From assembly GCA_017893485.1 (NCBI GenBank), contig CM030364.1:39101825-39165824 (forward strand): 64,000 bases of DNA. Direction: 5' to 3'. Position numbers and translations under genes: made by a program. The notes beneath the pieces are model-generated. The model ran no database searches, was not told where the DNA came from, and saw only the letters and a list, made by a program, of their open reading frames with translations. This DNA is from Hemerocallis citrina (lineage: Eukaryota; Streptophyta; Magnoliopsida; Asparagales; Asphodelaceae). The number at the start of each line of letters is the position of its first letter. Positions within the stretch are counted from its first letter, which is position 1. Below, piece by piece: positions 44,300 through 55,759 of this stretch.

Positions 44300-44904
44300 T
44301 GATATGGCTAAAAATAGGATTAAATCGGGACCGTTCACATCGGACGCGAATCTTAAAGCTCAGGGGTAAAACGGTAATTTCACCTACTAACGGGTCTGAA
44401 ATGGAAACTGGATTTTTCTTCAAGACCCAATAACCCACGAACGGATCCACCTCAACTGGGTACGGGTCCCAACCTGAAATGAACCCAGTCCACCAAGATA
44501 GAATTAGGGTTTCTGATTAATACTAATCAACGGCCTTGATTCACATCTATCCTTTCACCAGGGGATTAGGGATTACATTCCTTATCTGATTACAGGGATT
44601 ACATTCCTAATATGACCCCCAACGATGCCTATAAATACCCCCCAACCATCTCCATTAAGAGGTAATCAATCTTTTGCCAATTTACGCTCTTTCACAATCA
44701 TTCCTGATTACTGACTTGAGCGTCGGAGGGTGCGTCGCCGGGATCAACCCCGGTATCTCGCACTTTTTGCAGGTTCGCAGCAGCGGCAAGAGACCAAGTC
44801 AACAAGTCGGTGAAGGTCAACAGGTCAACAGGTTTGCCTTGTTCGTTTTCTCAAGAATCCATAAATTCTATCTATTTACCCCCACACCAGATTTAGCGGT
44901 AAAA
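44300..44904 (+). repeat. Element 2 5' LTR
   Basis: 605 bp beginning TGATATGGCTAAAAATAGG. A TATA box TATAAATA lies at 44630-44637; in the 3' LTR this has decayed to TATAGATA (50507-50514). Confidence 0.92.
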
Positions 44905-44906
44905 GA

Positions 44907-44924
44907 TTGGCGCCGTCTGTGGGA
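44907..44924 (+). other. Primer binding site, element 2
   Basis: TTGGCGCCGTCTGTGGGA, two bases after the 5' LTR and identical to that of element 1. Confidence 0.85.
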
Positions 44925-44974
44925 AACAAAAAAGCAACCTGACCTCTCTTCATCAACGATACTAGTTTCAAGCC

Positions 44975-46677
44975 ATGCTTCCAAAACAGAAGGGGAAAGC
45001 GGCGGTCTCCAACCGAAGAACCACTTCCCTTCCTCCTCTCCCTCCTCCGGTTCAAGGTGCTTCTACTCAACAGGCCCCTCAAGGGTCTCGGGGGGTTGCC
45101 TGGGGGCTCCCGTCAGAGTCGTCCGAAGCAACATCCTCCTCACGACCAAGTCACGGATCCCAATCCTTCAGTTGAATCCCTGGCTTCTCAAAGCTCTCCC
45201 GAGCGGGATCTTCGTCAAGTAATTGACGACCGCCAAAAGGGGGTCGACCTTAGAACTCGCCTGAATGGATGGCGGGCCCTTGGTCGAGACCATCAACCGA
45301 GAACTCAGGGGCTTCAAGAATCCGAACCCCCCGCCGACCGAGGACTAGAAGATCCCCTCCCCCAAGGAGGCAAAGAAAGTCCCCTCAGCGTCATCGGCGG
45401 AGAACTCATTCTCCAATAAGCCGAGCCACACATAGGGACCGCCAAGTTGGAGAGGCACCAGTCACAAGGGCAGATCTTCAAGACTTCCAAGCGACAGTCT
45501 TACGGGCCCTCAATCTCGCCCCAAAGAACGACCAGAGGCCACCTACTCATGAGCTAGCTAGGAGCCACCGCCTTCACACTCTCAGTCCTCGTCCTTCTCC
45601 AAGCTACCATCGCCGCAGCCCCAGTCCATCCTCGTACAAAGATGAGTCCCGGGGCTCGGCAAGATATGATCAAAGAGAAGACTCAGTCTACCGCCGTCTC
45701 CACGAGATGGAGAGGTGCCTTGGCCGAATTAACAAGGAAGAAGAGCAACGGGTGATAAACCTCCGCCTGAGCAGACCTCCATTCTCCCGCACCATCATGG
45801 AGGCCCCCATCCCAGAAAACTTTAAGCCGCCTCACTTCGAGACATATATCGGGGAGTCGGACCCCGCAGATCACATAAAGAGTTTCAAAACTCTCATGAT
45901 GATCCACCATGCTTCAGACGCCTTCCTCTGCAAGATCTTTCCTGCCACGCTGAAGGGGTCTGCGCGAGAATGGTACTCTCAACTCGCCCCGGCCTCCATC
46001 TTCTCATTCGATCAATTCGAAGGGCTCTTCCTTACTCATTTCGTGAGTAGCCGCCGAGCTGAGAAATCAAGTGTATTTCTGGTGACCCTCAACCAAGAAA
46101 GGGTGAACGCCTAAGAGATTACGTTCGACGCTTCACCGCCGAAGCCCGGTCCATTCCCTCCCTCAACCAGTCAGTAGCCTCTACCGCATTCGAGCGCAAC
46201 GTCACTAATGCCAACCTCAGGGCATCCCTTGCCAAGAAGCCTCCTCGGGACTTCTCAGACCTCCTACTTAGGGTAGAGAAGTACATACGGGCAGAAGAGG
46301 CTCTCAACCCCCTTGCTCTTGAGGAGACATCTTCCGGGAACAAACGGAAGAACACAGGTGAAGAGGGATCCCAAAAATCCCAGAAGGACAGTAATGGCCA
46401 GTGCCGTTCAACTCCACATTTTGAGAAGTTCACCCCCCTCATTGCTAATATATCAGAAGTTATTATGGAGGTGGACAAGGAAGGGCTACTCCGTGCTCCC
46501 CCTAGAATGAATACACCCGGCAAGAAGAGGAACAAGGATAAGTGGTGCCGCTTTCACAGGGACCACGGCCACGACACGGATGATTGTCGGGCTCTGAAGG
46601 AGGAGATCGAAGAACTCATACAGCGGGGGCACCTGACCAAGTTCGTCCAAAGAGAGGGGGCCGAGCTTCCCCCCTGA
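44975..46677 (+). pseudogene. Element 2 gag (frameshifted)
   Basis: The start ATG at 44975 opens a basic region, and the frame changes near 45100 and again before 45269. From 45269 to 46114 one frame carries the gag core: PPHFETYIGESDPADH, REWYSQLAPASIFSFDQ, FLTHFVSSRRAEKSS. The frame shifts once more near 46090 and goes on with FTAEARSIPSLNQ, RVEKYIRAEEALNP and the finger WCRFHRDHGHDTDDC to the TGA at 46675-46677. It has the same architecture as gag of element 1, but the sequence ends after the finger and no protease is present. It is non-functional because of at least three frame changes. Confidence 0.88.
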
Positions 46678-46997
46678 GGAGCAAACAAGCGAACAAAAAA
46701 GCCCGCCGAGCCGCAAGACACAGAGTCTCCCAACTCCTCCCAAGAGGTCTTCACCTTATTGTAGAAGTAGGATCTTGATTTCCAATAAGGCCGATGCTTG
46801 TAACCCGGCCAATAGCATGTAATAATGGCTCGCCCTATTGGAGCGGCCACTTAGTTTATTTCAATAAAACTTTACATTTTTTTATTGAAAATTATTGTTC
46901 TTGCTTCTCTATCTCTCCGAGTCACGACTCGCTAAATGGTGAGTTCAGAGTACAGCTTCTTCTACATGGCTGCTCCCGCAACTTACTAACCTTTAAC
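46678..46997. other. Element 2 post-gag spacer
   Basis: No protein is seen. AATAAAAC at 46863 resembles a polyadenylation signal. The tandem arrays begin just after it. Confidence 0.4.
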
Positions 46998-47340
46998 AAC
47001 GAGTTCGGAGTCTAACACTTGGCTCGATTCCGCTTCAAATAACTTGCTCCTCAGCGAGTTAGAAGTGGTTCGCCATTCGGAATTGCTCCCACAACCGTTG
47101 AATCCCTCTAACGACGAGTTCGGAGTCCAACACTTGGCTCGATTATGCTTCGGATAACTGCTCTTAAGCGAGTTAGAAGTGGTTCGCCATTCAGAATTGC
47201 TCCCACAACCGTTGAATCCCTCTAACGACGAGTTCGGAGTCCAACACTTGGCTCGATTCTACTTCGGATAACTTGCTCTTAAGCGAGTTAGAAGTGGTTC
47301 GCCATTCGGAACTGCTCCCACAACCGTTGATTCTGTCACT
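46998..47340. repeat. About 115-bp tandem repeat, three copies (element 2)
   Basis: The marker AACACTTGGCTCGATT begins at 47014, 47129 and 47243. Each unit also carries GCGAGTTAGAAGTGGTTCGC and CTCCCACAACCGTTGA. Confidence 0.92.
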
Positions 47341-47348
47341 TAAATAGC

Positions 47349-47990
47349 GAGTTCTGAGCTAAGGTTTTCCCCTAGAGTTGCTCCTCAAACTCGTCTCACA
47401 AATGGGTCTCTCCCAGAGCCGAGTTCTTCACTCCGCTCACCTCCAAAGCGGAGCTCTTCTCAACGAGTTCGGAGCACAACTCTCTCCTAGAGTTACTCCT
47501 CACACTCGTCTCACAAATGGCTCTCTCCCAGAGCCGAGCTCTTCACTCCGCTTACCTCCGAAGCAGACCTCTTCTCAACGAGTTCGAAGCACAACTCTCT
47601 CCTAAGAGTTCCTCCTTACACTCGTCTCCCAAATGGCTCTCTCCCAAAGCCGAGCTCTTTACTCCGCTCGCCTCCAAAGCGGAGCTCTTCTTAACGAGTT
47701 CAGAGCACAACTCTCTCCTAGAGTTACTCCTCACACTCGTCTCGCAAATGGCTCTCTCCTAGAGCCGAGCTCTTCTCTCCGCTTGCCTCCAAAGCGGACC
47801 TCTTCTCGACGAGTTCGGAGCTCACAACTCTCCCCTAGAGTTGCTCCTCAAACTCGTCTTCCAGATGACTCTCTCCTAGAGCCGAGCTCTTCACTCCGCT
47901 CGCCTCCAAAGCGGGCCTCTTCTAAGCGAGTTCGGAGCTCAAAACTCTCCCATAGAGTTGCTCCTTGCACTCCCTTCAAAGAATGGGTCT
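47349..47990. repeat. 115-117-bp tandem repeat, about five copies (element 2)
   Basis: The marker CACAACTCT begins at 47475, 47590, 47706 and 47823, with partial units before and after. Units contain CCTAGAGTTRCTCCT, CAGAGCCGAGCTCTTC and CTCCAAAGCGG. The unit length is close to that of the array upstream, but the sequence differs apart from CGAGTTCGGAG, so both may derive from one ancestral unit. Open frames across it are by-products of the unit length being near a multiple of three. Confidence 0.92.
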
Positions 47991-49735
47991 TTCCATGGCT
48001 CTTACGAAGATCTTCCTAGCACCTCTTCTCCACCCCTAGGAGTGGAGCTCCTCTTCAAAAATCTCCAAAACCAAACAGAACATCACCAAGCTTCGGAGCT
48101 CTTCACCTCTTCCATATACCGACCCCCTTTCTCGACAAGCTCTGACCCATCCCCTTCATCAACTCGCCGAGCTTCTCCTCACGCTCGAGCCGTCCAAACT
48201 CCGAGCTCCACTACACCGAGCTACTATGGGCAGAGGGTGAACTACCGAGTCATCGAGCCGAGTGGACGAGGTACCGACCTCCACATATGAAGAAAAATTC
48301 TGCCGATCCCATCTCACCGTCGGATCGTCTCAAAATTCGTGCTAGAACATGATAAATGGCTTAGATCTCGCCACGTTTCCACAAAACGACAAGATAAAGT
48401 TTTCTCGAAATTTGAGCCTCTTGCCTCGTGATTCGCGCCACGATCGTGATCAACCGTCCAGATGGAGCCACGTAGCTCGGATCTGAAATCCGAGCTACCG
48501 ATCTACCGAGCAGCAAAGTGGTGAAAATTGTTCCTCAAAATCTGTGCTCGGATTTGCCGAACAAGAAGCAGAGGAGAGAAGGAAAAAAAAAAAAAATTTT
48601 TGGAGAGAAGGGTCGGGTTCGGACCCGCTAGGGTCCCAAACCCGAACCCCTTCCCTTCTTCTTCTCCATGCTCCCACCAGAACCAACCAAAGAAGAAAAC
48701 CCAACACCTTCTTCTTCAACCTCCGACGCTCTCCAATTCGCCAAACTCCAACAGCGAGCTCGTCTCCACACCGTCGCAGCTCCACAACAGCGCCGAGCTC
48801 GTCTCCACTACGGCACCGAGCTCGCCCAAGCTTCGTCACGATCACCGATAGCTCCACAGGAGCTCCTTCAAGCTCCAAGTGCCGAGCTCTCCCTCAAGCG
48901 AGCCGATGCCCAGGTCGAGCTCACCAACACTGCGAACCACCTCCGCCCATACCGAGCTCTCCTCTAGTCGAGCTCCGTTATCTCCGAGCTCGACCCATTA
49001 TCGAGCTCCGGGGCCGAGCCCAGGCTTCCACCACCTCCGAAGAGCTCTCCTCATGCCACTCCGCTCGTCAGCTCCACCGAACGCTAAGCCCGATTCGTCG
49101 CCGAGGTCCTTCCCGCCGAAGCTCTGAGCTCCTCGCCTGGCTTTGTCGCCGACCTCCACTGTCGAAGCGTCGACGAACCCACAGCCGAGCTCCATCACCA
49201 AAGCTCCAAAACCCACTTCGGAGCTCTCTCCATTGGTGTCGAGCTCCTCTCACCTCGCCGAACTCCACGCTCGACCTATCCCCTCGCCATCTCGCCGAGC
49301 TCGTCTCCGCTGCCGAAGCTCCTAGCCCCTCTCAACCTCCGAGCTCCGCCTCCAGCGTCGCCAAGCTCCTCCCGTCTTCACGAGCTTCGACCCCAAAGCG
49401 TCGAGCTCCATGGCACACGGAGAAGAGGTCGGAGAGGGAGACGAGAGAGAGAGAGCAGGAGAAGGCGGGAAGTGGCGCCGAAGAGAAGATTCGAAGGCGA
49501 AGAAGAAAGAAAGAACAGCAGCGGGGAAAGAAAGAAAAAAAGGGGGGGGGGGCACGTGGCATCATTTCAAAGGGTCGGCAGATCCAAGTTGCCGTGCCGA
49601 AGTGCCGAACCGAGTGGACGAGGCACCGACCTTGTAATTGGAGAAAAAACCCGCCGACCTACACGATCCGTCCGATCGTCTCAAAATTCGCATCGCGACA
49701 CGATCGACGCTCAGAAACGCACCACGTGTCCAGGT
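47991..49735. repeat. Element 2 GC-rich block bordered by a direct repeat
   Basis: 48255-48350 and 49610-49720 are imperfect direct copies, sharing CCGAGTGGACGAGG, ACCGACCT and GATCGTCTCAAAATTCG. They are about 1.35 kb apart. The DNA between them is rich in GAGCTC and CCGAGCTC. It keeps a 397-codon plus-strand frame (48544-49737) made of Ser, Pro, Arg and Leu without a domain, which I attribute to composition. The repeat may mark an internal duplication or an inserted module. Confidence 0.6.
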
Positions 49736-50060
49736 AATATTTAATTAATTAATTTATTTGTTTATTTGTTTTAATTATTTAAAAAAATTCGAAAAAATAT
49801 TTAAAAAATCGGAAAAATTAATTAAAAATTCTAAAAATAATTATTAATTCAGAAAAATTATTTTTAAAATTCTGAAAAATATAATTATTTAATTAGAATA
49901 ATTAATTAATATTTTCGATAATTAATTATTTAATTCGGAAAATGAATAAAAAAATCAAAAAAATGAGGAAAATTCAGAAAAATCTGGAAAAATCACCAAA
50001 AATCCAGAAAATTCTGAGGATATTTTTGGGTATTTTACAAGCCCAGAATAATACCGTTAC
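49736..50060. other. Element 2 AT-rich block
   Basis: A strongly AT-rich stretch built from GAAAAATT, TTAATTAATT and TCTGAAAAAT words, in sharp contrast to the GC-rich block before it. It lies ahead of the PPT. There is no coding content. Confidence 0.6.
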
Positions 50061-50176
50061 ACCCCGAGCAAGATCCAAACTCCCTTAAGAACACCGATAA
50101 AATCCTGTACGCCATTAGAACAACAAAACTACTCCTCGAAGACTGTAAAACTCAGTCTCCAGGAGTGGGGGGCTCG

Positions 50177-50778
50177 TGATATGGCTAAAAATAAGATTAA
50201 ATCGGGACCGTTCACATCGGACGCGAATCTTAAAGCTTAGGGGTAAAACGGTAATTTCACCTACTGACGGGTCTGAAATGGGAACTGGGTTTTTCTTCAA
50301 GACCCAATAACCCACGAACGGATCCACCTCAACTGGGTACGGGTCCCAACCCGAAATGAACCCAGTCCACCAGGATAGAATTAGGATTTCTGATTAATAC
50401 TAATGAACGGCCTTGATTCACATCTATCCTTTCACCAGGGGATTAGGGATTACATTCCTTATCTGATTACAGGGATTACATTCCTAATCTGACCCCCAAT
50501 GACGCCTATAGATACCCCCAACCATCTCCATTAAGAGGTAATGAATCTTTTGCCAATTTACGCTCTTTCATAATCATTTATGATTACTGACTTGAGCGTC
50601 GGAGGGTGCGTCGCCGGGATCAACCCCGGTGTCTCGCACTTTTTGCAGGTTTGCAGCAGCGGCAAGAAACCAAGTCAACAAGTCGGTGAAGGTCAACAGG
50701 TTAACATGTTTGCCTTGTTCGTTTTCTCAAGAATCCATAAATTCTCTATTTACCCCCACACCAGATTTAGCGGTAACA
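50177..50778 (+). repeat. Element 2 3' LTR
   Basis: 602 bp starting TGATATGGC directly after the PPT (GGAGTGGGGGGCTCG, 50162-50176) and ending GCGGTAACA before the target duplication GGAGC. Confidence 0.92.
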
Positions 50779-50783
50779 GGAGC

Positions 50784-51507
50784 GATGCTAGCAATGTGGG
50801 CCCCATGTTCGATATGGATGGGGCATATAGCATCAAGATGACCAAAGAAGAGTTCCGTAGAGCAGTTGAAATGGCAGTTCGTGCTATTACGGAAAACGTG
50901 GGATTTGTTGGGCCATCCCAAAGTGGAAATGTCTAGGAATTAGGGAATAAAGACTGCAACGAGGGTCTTAGCATGCCGCACTTAGGAGATGTGAATGTAC
51001 AGAATTTAGGAATTGAGGAAAAGGAAGAATATACGGGACTTGAGGTTCATGAAAAGATAAGGGAAAATGTGGACGAGGCGCTACAAGAGGGAAGAGATGA
51101 TGTAAGAATAGGGGCTCTAGATGTTGTAGAAAAGATTCTAGAAGATTCAGACAGTGAGGAAGCTAACTTTGTGAGAAGTGTACAAGAGCTGGTTGGGTTA
51201 TCACAAGGAAAAAGGAGCACAGTTAGAACAAGAATAACGAACACGGATTAACAAAAGACAGATAAATAGATGGAGGACGAACGGACCAAGAGAGGAAGAT
51301 TTAATCAGATCAGCTGCTAAAGCAAAAGTTCTAGCTTCAGCATGTGGAGGTATGTGTCATGGTAATGCATCTATTTTGAATTTCATTTATGATAATGTGT
51401 TACTTTACTATGCTGAGAAGTTTGGATTTTCTATGGGTACCAGTAGAAAGGATCATTTACGTAATGTCAAAAACTTAAGGGGAGATGAGTATAGACTAGG
51501 TCTATAA
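50784..51507 (+). pseudogene. LINE C ORF1, 3' part
   Basis: This is the continuation of ORF1 after the nested element: SDASNVGPMFDMDGAY, EEFRRAVEMAVRAITE, then acidic sequence (EEYTGLEVHEKIRENVDE) to 51251. After a frame change it ends with NASILNFIYDNVLLYYAEKF and NLRGDEYRLGL near 51507. The tail matches the C-terminal tail of the LINE B ORF1, which confirms that the two halves belong to one gene. Confidence 0.8.
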
Positions 51508-51550
51508 TTCAGGATTAGAATTGAGGTTTTAGATGTCGTTTAAGGTTTTC

Positions 51551-54500
51551 ATGTATTACATCTTCTGGAATGTTAGAGGGATGCGGTCTAGTGTTAAGTG
51601 TAGACTCATTAATGACACTATTGCTAAAATACCATCCTACAATGTGTGTGTTTCAAGAAACTAGAATAGTGGAGCCTCATTCTAGGAACCTTTTGGGTTT
51701 TAGATCATTTAATTACTTCGAGTGGCACTTTCTGTTGGCTAGAGGTTTGGCAGGAGGAATTGCGCTAGGCTTTGACACCAATCACTTTGACATTGTAGAT
51801 GAGTTCATCAGTGTGTACTCAGTCACTATTAGATTAAAACGTAAAGCCGATGGTTGGGAACATATGATATCCTCGGTCTATGGCCCCTATTTATCACGAC
51901 TGAGGGGAGTATTTTGGACTGAATTCATTACTATTCGTAGTAGATGGGAGGGACTTTGGGTGTTAGGAGGAGATTTTAATATTACTAGATTTATTCACGA
52001 ACATAGAGGTAGGGGTGCTTGTGATAGAGATAGACAAGATTTTAACCACGTTATTAATGTTCTGGAACTGTAGGAGATTTCAACTTCGAACCGAAAATTT
52101 ACGTGGTCGAATATGCAAACCAATCCAGTACTTTCCAACTTAGATCGCATTCTTGTTTCTACCGATTGGGAACAACATTTTCCTTTGGCAAGTGTGAGGA
52201 CTATCCCTAGACACACATATGATCACACACCCTTACTGCTAGATTGTGTTTCTATTAGAAGGAGAATCCCTCAGCGGTTTAGATTTGAGAAGGTTTGGAC
52301 GACATCGGGGAACAATAGGAATATCATTAAGGAGTCTTGGGCGATTACCATGGTTTCATCTAACACAGTTTCTATGTGGAACGTTAAGACGAAACGACTG
52401 CGTAAACACCTTACCCTGTGGGTGAAGAAGGAATTTGGGGAGTTAAAAATGAAGAAAAAGGATTTCGGAAAGAGAGTACAGGAACCAGAGATGTTAGAGG
52501 AGACTAGGTATCTCGAGATCCAAGAAGTAGATGAATTAGTTAGCATAAGAAAGGAGCTTCATACAATCAGAGAGATGGAAGAAAGTTATTGGAAGCAAAG
52601 CTCTAGGATTCAATGGCTTCATGAGGGAGACTCTAACACTGCCTTCTTTCACAAGGTGGCTAGTGGAAGAAGGAGAAATAACCATATTGAGGGTTTAATG
52701 GTGGGGGAGACATGGACAGAGGATAAGGTGGCGATAAGACAAGAGATAGACTCAAGATTAAGAGATTTGTTAGGAAAGAACAGAAGTGGACGTCTAGCTC
52801 TCAATCATGATATGTGGATAGACTCAAGAATAGATGGTAGTGAAGGAATAGAGTCATCGTTTTCAGAGGAGGGGGTTTTGAGGGCAATCAAGAGTTTGGA
52901 CCAAGATAAAGCGTTGGGGCCTGATGGCTTGCCAATCTTCTACAACCTGTACTGGGATATCATTAAAGCTGATCTTATGGACATATTTCATGAATTGCAT
53001 TAAGGAATAGCTCAAGTGGACAGACTGAACCACACTAATGTGGTGCTTATTCCGAAAAAGACGGAGGCGATTGGAGCCTCTGATTTCAGACCCATCAGTC
53101 TATTAAACGGCTCCTTCAAAATAATTACAAATTCTTGGCTAGTAGACTTTTGCCACATCTGAACGACATCATAGACGATTCCCAATGCAGTTTTATTAAA
53201 GGCAGAGACATTCTTGATGGTATCACTTCAGCACATGAATTGGTCTTCATAGGAGAAAAGGACAAAGTGGATGACTTCTTGCTTAAATTAGACTTTGAAA
53301 AGGCTTATGATATGGTTGAGTGGGAATGTGTAGACGAAGCATTGAAACTAAAAGGGTTTGGAGCAAAATGGAGAACTTGGATGAAGATGTGTGTCAGAAA
53401 TGGAAAATCATTCATCCAAATCAATGGAGAATATGGAAGAGAGATTAGGTGTTGCTGGGGTCTCCGGCTGGGTGACCCACTATCGCCGCTCCTCTTCACG
53501 ATTATTGCGGACGAACTGGCAGAAATGGAAAGGAAAGGCAGAGAGGCAGAAATTCACGGAGTTAACATTAGAGGAATCAAGAACCCCTGTCAATTTTACA
53601 ATACGCTGATGATATTTAGTTGTTTGGAGTGTCTAAGGTGGAGGAGATCTTAGCGATCAGAATGCTTCTTAGATGTTTTGAAGCATGGTCTAGATTAAAG
53701 GCTAACTTATAGAAATGTGGGGTGATCATCCTCAAAAGCGAGTCCAAGAATGAAATTGACTTGATTGCTATGACGATGGAATGTGTAAAAAGCAAATTCC
53801 TAATTACCTACCTTGGTACGCCCATAAGACCGGGAAGGCTTCTAAAAGAGGATTGGCTACCACTAGTACAAAAATAGAAAAGAAGCTGGTAGGGTGGAAA
53901 GGGAAATTACTTTCGTTGGGTGGGGGTGGGGTGGGGGGGGAATCACTTTGATCAATTCGGTCCTCAGTAGTTTTTGCCTACGTACTGGATGTCTATCTAT
54001 GAACTCCTAAAGTGGGTTATTAAGAGATTGACAAATGTAGAAGGCGTTTCCTGTGGAAGGGCTCAAATGAATTAGGAAAAGGGTTTCATCTGGTTAAATG
54101 GGAAAGAGTGTGCAAGAAGAAAGAATTTGGGGGTATGGGTATCACAAATCTCAGTGACATGAACAAGGCACTACTCATTAAATGGTGGTGGAAGATGAAC
54201 ACGCGAAGGAAATCTTGGTGGGGGGACTCGTTTCAATTGCATAGGTTACAGAAGAAATTCAGATTTGGAAATAGGAGCAAGCGTGGGAAGTCACCTTTTC
54301 TGTGGAAGGGAATAGCTAAGGTGGGAGAGTTATTCCATGCCAACACTGGGTGTAAAATTGGGAATGGTAAAGATACTAGATTCTGGTTAGACAAGTGATG
54401 TGGGGATTTTTCTCTTAATGTGAGATTCCCAAATCTGGCGGAAAAAACTACGAAGTTTAATGATCTCATCGCGGATGTTTGTAAAGGAAAGAAATTTGTC

Positions 54501-55184
54501 ATTAACTTCGTCGGAAACCTCTCACCTTTGGAACAAGATCAGCTTCAAATACTTAAACTGACAGTCCTGGACGGGATGCAATTCTCCGATGATGATAGAG
54601 ATGTTAGGGAATGGACACTTAATCAAAGCCGGACTTATACGGTTAGCTCAATGTATAATTTCTTGAATGACGGAGGACTGAGAAACCGTCAAGCTAGTAT
54701 CATTTGGAAGACCAACTGCCTAGTTAAAGTCAAAGCATTTCTCTGGCTTATGATGGAAAATGCGATTCTTTCAAAAGTTAACCTTAGGAGACGAAATGTC
54801 CCTATCGATGTATGGTGTCCTAGATGTAATGAAGGAGACGAAGACGTTGACCACATTTTCATTCGATGCCTTAAGACTAGACTGTTATGGGAAGTTATGG
54901 GGTTGGGTTTTTGTTTTGTCGATAGTCTAACCATTATTAAAGATGTCTGAGGTAGATGGAGGGAAATTCACATTAGGAAAGTGAATAGGGTGATATGGGA
55001 TATTACGGCGACTGCTATTATTTGGATTTTGTGGCTTGATAGAAATGATGCATGTTTCCATTATATTGTTTCTAGATTTTCTGTTCTATTTGGTAAAATT
55101 GTGGAGCTGATTAATTTTTGGGCAGGACACTTGGGGGTCAGGAAGAGGCTCCGTACAGATGCTGAGGAGCAGAGCTCACGATGA
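51551..55184 (+). pseudogene. LINE C ORF2: endonuclease, reverse transcriptase, zf-RVT
   Basis: From ATG 51551: YYIFWNVRG, then after a frame change VCVFQETRIVEP, GGIALGFD, VYGPYLSR, GGDFNITRF, TWSN, LDRILVSTDW and YDHTPL (the usual SDH is YDH). The reverse transcriptase has ADLMDIF, SDFRPISLLN, QCSFIKGRDILDG, LLKLDFEKAYDMVEWE, GLRLGDPLSPLLF and LQYADD at about 53600. The zinc region is KVKAFLWLMMENAIL..., CPRCNEGDEDVDHIFIRC, with a tail to 55184. At least six stops or frame changes (for example near 51640, 52073, 53005, 53590, 53875 and 54950) make it dead. It is related to LINE B ORF2 more than to family A. Confidence 0.9.
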
Positions 55185-55448
55185 TATCAGTTGGCGCCGA
55201 ACTCTCGGGAAAAAGTTTTGTTCGGTGTATTCAGCCTTTTGGACTCACTGTGGGTGGTGTGGTCTTTATGGCACCAGCCAGTGGATTTCTTGCTTTGTTC
55301 TAGTACTAGTATCGCGTATTTCTTTTGATGTTGTTGTTTAATATTTTAGATTCCTGGATCTAGATGTGTAATATTTTGTACAGATTGGTTCGTTAATGAT
55401 TATTAATGGAACCGGTGACATTGGTCACTGTTATTTTCAACAAAAAAA

Positions 55449-55461
55449 AGACTAATAAAAA
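55449..55461. repeat. Right target-site duplication of LINE C
   Basis: AGACTAATAAAAA, matching 42588-42600. Confidence 0.8.
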
Positions 55462-55759
55462 TGAGAGAATTTGAGTTGAACCAAGAATTATCATTACCGG
55501 TGCACTTCATAGGGCTGCATGTTGATTCGTTGGATACAGCCTTGAAATTTAGGAAGTAGGACACAGAAGCTATAAATTATTATCTAGTTCTATGTCTAGC
55601 AAAGAGAACTTGGAATTAAGGAGTCTGGGATCCAAAAACTAAGGTACCAGCTTTTACTAAATATGCTCTTACTTGAGACAGATGGAATAGGAGGGCAATC
55701 ATAGATGAGAAAGTGAGAGTAGGGTGTAAATAACCATGGGGGGGAGTGAATAGAGTGAT
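55462..55759. other. Short unassigned spacer
   Basis: No feature is seen between the LINE C target duplication and the Copia LTR. Confidence 0.35.

Larger units (their letters stand above)
44300..50778 (+). mobile_element. Gypsy Tat-type LTR retrotransposon, non-autonomous (element 2)
   Basis: LTRs at 44300-44904 and 50177-50778, target duplication GGAGC (44295-44299 and 50779-50783), PBS 44907-44924 and PPT 50162-50176. Internally there is a frameshifted gag (44975-46677) and then about 3.4 kb without protease, reverse transcriptase or integrase: two tandem-repeat arrays, a GC-rich block and an AT-rich block. PBS and PPT are nearly the same as in element 1, so the two belong to related families although their LTRs differ. 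I count about 24 LTR differences over 602 bp (about 4 percent), so it is older than element 1. Confidence 0.95.
42601..55448 (+). mobile_element. L1-type LINE, family C, split by Gypsy element 2
   Basis: ORF1 (42640-44299, continuing at 50784-51507) and ORF2 (51551-55184) are followed by a 3' UTR and a short A-tail (55442-55449). The 13-bp target duplication brackets the whole. Without the nested element it would be about 6.36 kb. The 5' end starts with a (GATA)n run at 42602-42617. Both ORFs carry several stops and frameshifts, more decayed than LINE B. It was already in place when element 2 inserted. Confidence 0.9.

Noticed and set aside
47378..48290. Overlapping repetitive frames with SQSRALHSA-like units
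   Set aside because: They follow from the 115-117 bp tandem array and carry no protein motif.
48544..49737. A 397-codon plus-strand frame
   Set aside because: Low-complexity Ser/Pro/Arg/Leu sequence in GC-rich DNA with overlapping frames on both strands; no domain, and it lies inside the non-coding part of element 2.
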